Assembly: GCA_023398855.1 (NCBI GenBank)
Contig: JAEWRS010000413.1
Span: 1 to 15,224, forward strand
From: Bacillota bacterium
Lineage (GTDB): Bacteria; Bacillota; Clostridia; Lachnospirales; Lachnospiraceae
Direction: 5' to 3'
Length of the DNA stretch: 15,224 nucleotides
Part shown: piece after piece, positions 14,074 through 15,224 of the stretch
Layout of the letters: each line of letters begins with the position of its first letter
How positions within the stretch are numbered: the first letter of the stretch is position 1
Made by a program: the position numbers and the translations under genes
The notes under the pieces: model-generated
Databases searched by the model: none
What the model was told of the DNA's origin: nothing
The model's input: the letters and a program-made list of their open reading frames with translations, nothing else

Positions 14074-14949
14074 ATGGCTAAAAAGGGTACGCTGACGGAG
14101 CCATTTAACTGGAAGAGAGAGCTTAGGCTTTTTCCTGGATATCTGCTCCTGATTGTTTGGATTTTATTTACTGTTGTACTGCTGGGCTGGGTGGTGGCTG
14201 CCAGCTTTTCTACCACAAAGGCCATATTCTCGGGCCATGTTCTGTCACAGGGAATCCATTTTGAAAATTATGCAAAGGCATGGACCAATTCCAATGTGTC
14301 TGCCATATTTTTTAATTCCCTGATGTATTCTCTTATATCATGCACCTTGCTGGTTTTGATCTGTGCGCCAGCTGCCTACGTTCTTTCCCGCTTTCGCTTT
14401 GCGGGGAATAAGGCCATCCAGACCAGTCTGGTATCTGCCATGGGAGTGCCAGTGGTCATGATCGTTCTTCCGCTGTTCAGCCTGATTGCCAGTATGAATA
14501 TCTTAAACAATTATATGGCCAATAAGGCAGTCCTGATTTTCCTTTACGTGGGAATCAACGTTCCTTACACGACAATTTTTTTACTCACTTTTTTTGCTAA
14601 TATTTCCAGAGCTTATGAGGAAGCAGCAGCCATTGACGGCTGTCCCCCCATGAAGGCGTTCTGGCTGATAATGTTTCCCATGGCCCAGTCCGGGATTATT
14701 ACAGTGACCATTTTTAATTTTATCAATATATGGAACGAGTATTTTATTTCTCTGATTTTTGCCAACTCTGACAGAGTGCGTCCGGTAGCGGTTGGCCTGT
14801 ATTCCATGATCAATTCCATGAAATACACAGGAGACTGGTCAGGCATGTTTGCTTCCGTTATCATCGTATTTCTGCCCACTTTTATCCTCTATATCTTTTT
14901 GTCGGAAAAAATTATTGCCGGTATTACTGGAGGCGGGGTCAAGGGGTAA
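14074..14949 (+). CDS. Sugar ABC transporter permease, MalG-like
   Basis: A 291-residue partner permease. It has a cytosolic N-terminus (MAKKGTLTEPFNWKREL) and about six membrane segments (near 21-44, 83-106, 117-140, 148-168, 200-220 and 257-279). The EAA loop reads EAAAIDGCPPMKAFWLIMFP starting at residue 183, followed by IFNFINIWNEYF, the usual end of MalG-type proteins. Start ATG 14074 has AGGAGGG (14061-14067), which overlaps the stop codon of the preceding permease, so the pair is tightly coupled. It probably forms the heterodimeric pore with the MalF-like protein. The operon ends here; a long hairpin follows. Confidence 0.93.
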   Translation: MAKKGTLTEPFNWKRELRLFPGYLLLIVWILFTVVLLGWVVAASFSTTKAIFSGHVLSQGIHFENYAKAWTNSNVSAIFFNSLMYSLISCTLLVLICAPAAYVLSRFRFAGNKAIQTSLVSAMGVPVVMIVLPLFSLIASMNILNNYMANKAVLIFLYVGINVPYTTIFLLTFFANISRAYEEAAAIDGCPPMKAFWLIMFPMAQSGIITVTIFNFINIWNEYFISLIFANSDRVRPVAVGLYSMINSMKYTGDWSGMFASVIIVFLPTFILYIFLSEKIIAGITGGGVKG

Positions 14950-14967
14950 GGGTTCTTATAATTTGAA

Positions 14968-15038
14968 AAAACCTCCTGCTTATCATGGGACCGGGAATGA
15001 AGGATTCATTTCCCAGTCAGTGATAGGAAGGAGGTTTT
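14968..15038. terminator. Long bidirectional hairpin terminator
   Basis: AAAACCTCCT (14968-14977) pairs with AGGAGGTTTT (15029-15038); after a 3x3 internal loop TATCA (14981-14985) pairs with TGATA (15021-15025); an inner stem joins GGGAATGAA (14993-15001) to TTCATTTCCC (15005-15014) with one bulge. T-rich tracts follow on both strands, so it can serve both the permease operon and the convergent symporter gene. Confidence 0.85.
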
Positions 15039-15045
15039 AAATGTT

Positions 15046-15224
15046 TTATTTGTCCACAACAGGAATTGGTGTTTCGTCTTTTTCGTCTAAGTGATTTAAA
15101 TAATATTTGGTATCCTTTGCTATAATGCCCGACAGAAGAAGGACAGCGATCAGGTTGGGAATGGCCATCAAAGCATTTAAAATGTCAGAAATCGTCCAAA
15201 CCAGATCCAAAGACAGCACAGGCC
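15046..15224 (-). CDS. Alanine/glycine:cation symporter (AGCS family), C-terminal fragment
   Basis: Translating the minus strand gives 58 residues ending at a TAA (15048-15046). The sequence contains VWTISDILNALMAIPNLIAVLLLSGIIAKDTKYY, split here only by the family landmarks W-x-I-x-D-x-L-N and MAIPNLIA..LLSG, which are characteristic of the last membrane helix of AGCS sodium:alanine/glycine symporters, followed by a short charged tail (HLDEKDETPIPVVDK). The rest of the gene lies outside the window to the right. It is convergent with the sugar transporter operon and unrelated in function to it as far as can be seen. Confidence 0.85.
   Translation of the reverse strand, partial: PVLSLDLVWTISDILNALMAIPNLIAVLLLSGIIAKDTKYYLNHLDEKDETPIPVVDK

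Noticed and set aside
1..15224. Search for insertion sequences, phage genes, tRNA/rRNA genes, CRISPR arrays and defence systems.
   Set aside because: No transposase, integrase, cloverleaf-like or array-like sequence was recognised; all larger frames are accounted for by metabolic, regulatory, transport or unknown proteins.

Overview
The window looks like a chromosomal stretch of a low-to-mid G+C, spore-forming-type Firmicute of the class Clostridia, most likely a Lachnospiraceae member (Lacrimispora/Clostridium-saccharolyticum-like). This placement rests on AGGAGG-type ribosome binding sites, sigma-A promoters with extended -10 boxes, GTG/TTG starts, a CUT1 sugar transporter without its own ATPase, and the overall style of the proteins. 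It is inferred from gene content; no database comparison was possible.

Layout, left to right. (1) 1-320: no supported gene; it ends in an extended -10 promoter for a sugar-nucleotide pyrophosphorylase-type nucleotidyltransferase (321-1250). (2) 1325-2050: a small protein with a helical N-terminus, an acidic linker and a Trp-Gly-Pro-Pro-rich low-complexity tail, closed by a strong bidirectional hairpin terminator. (3) 2306-4783: an 825-residue membrane-anchored, propeller-like extracytoplasmic protein of unknown function. (4) 4892-6184: murA, the first committed step of peptidoglycan synthesis, with its own strong promoter and terminator. (5) 6242-7141, minus strand: an AraC-family regulator, divergent from a three-gene plus-strand cluster at 7320-10504 made of a second nucleotidyltransferase (paralogue of the first, same length), an N-acetylhexosamine 1-kinase (NahK-like) and a UDP-hexose 4-epimerase (GalE). 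(6) 10626-11534, minus strand: a second AraC regulator, clearly paralogous to the first, divergent from a sugar ABC transporter (solute-binding lipoprotein plus two permeases, 11763-14949). (7) 15046-15224, minus strand: the C-terminal end of an AGCS alanine/glycine:cation symporter, separated from the permeases by a long bidirectional hairpin.

How the genes may work together. The centre of interest is 6.2-15 kb: a probable amino-sugar (GlcNAc/GalNAc, or lacto-/galacto-N-biose-derived) uptake and activation locus. The kinase would make HexNAc-1-phosphate, the nucleotidyltransferase would charge it with UTP, and GalE, which carries a Cys at the position that opens the active site to N-acetylated sugars, would interconvert UDP-GalNAc and UDP-GlcNAc. 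UDP-GlcNAc is the substrate of MurA, encoded just upstream. Compared with the bifidobacterial lnpABCD pathway, the GalT-type uridylyltransferase appears replaced by a pyrophosphorylase-type enzyme, and no GH112 phosphorylase lies in the window. The two AraC paralogues probably coordinate the activation cluster and the transporter: a perfect 11-bp direct repeat spaced exactly 21 bp (ATAATGCAAAT) sits at the -35 region of the activation cluster, and its ATGCAAAT core recurs in the other divergent intergenic region.
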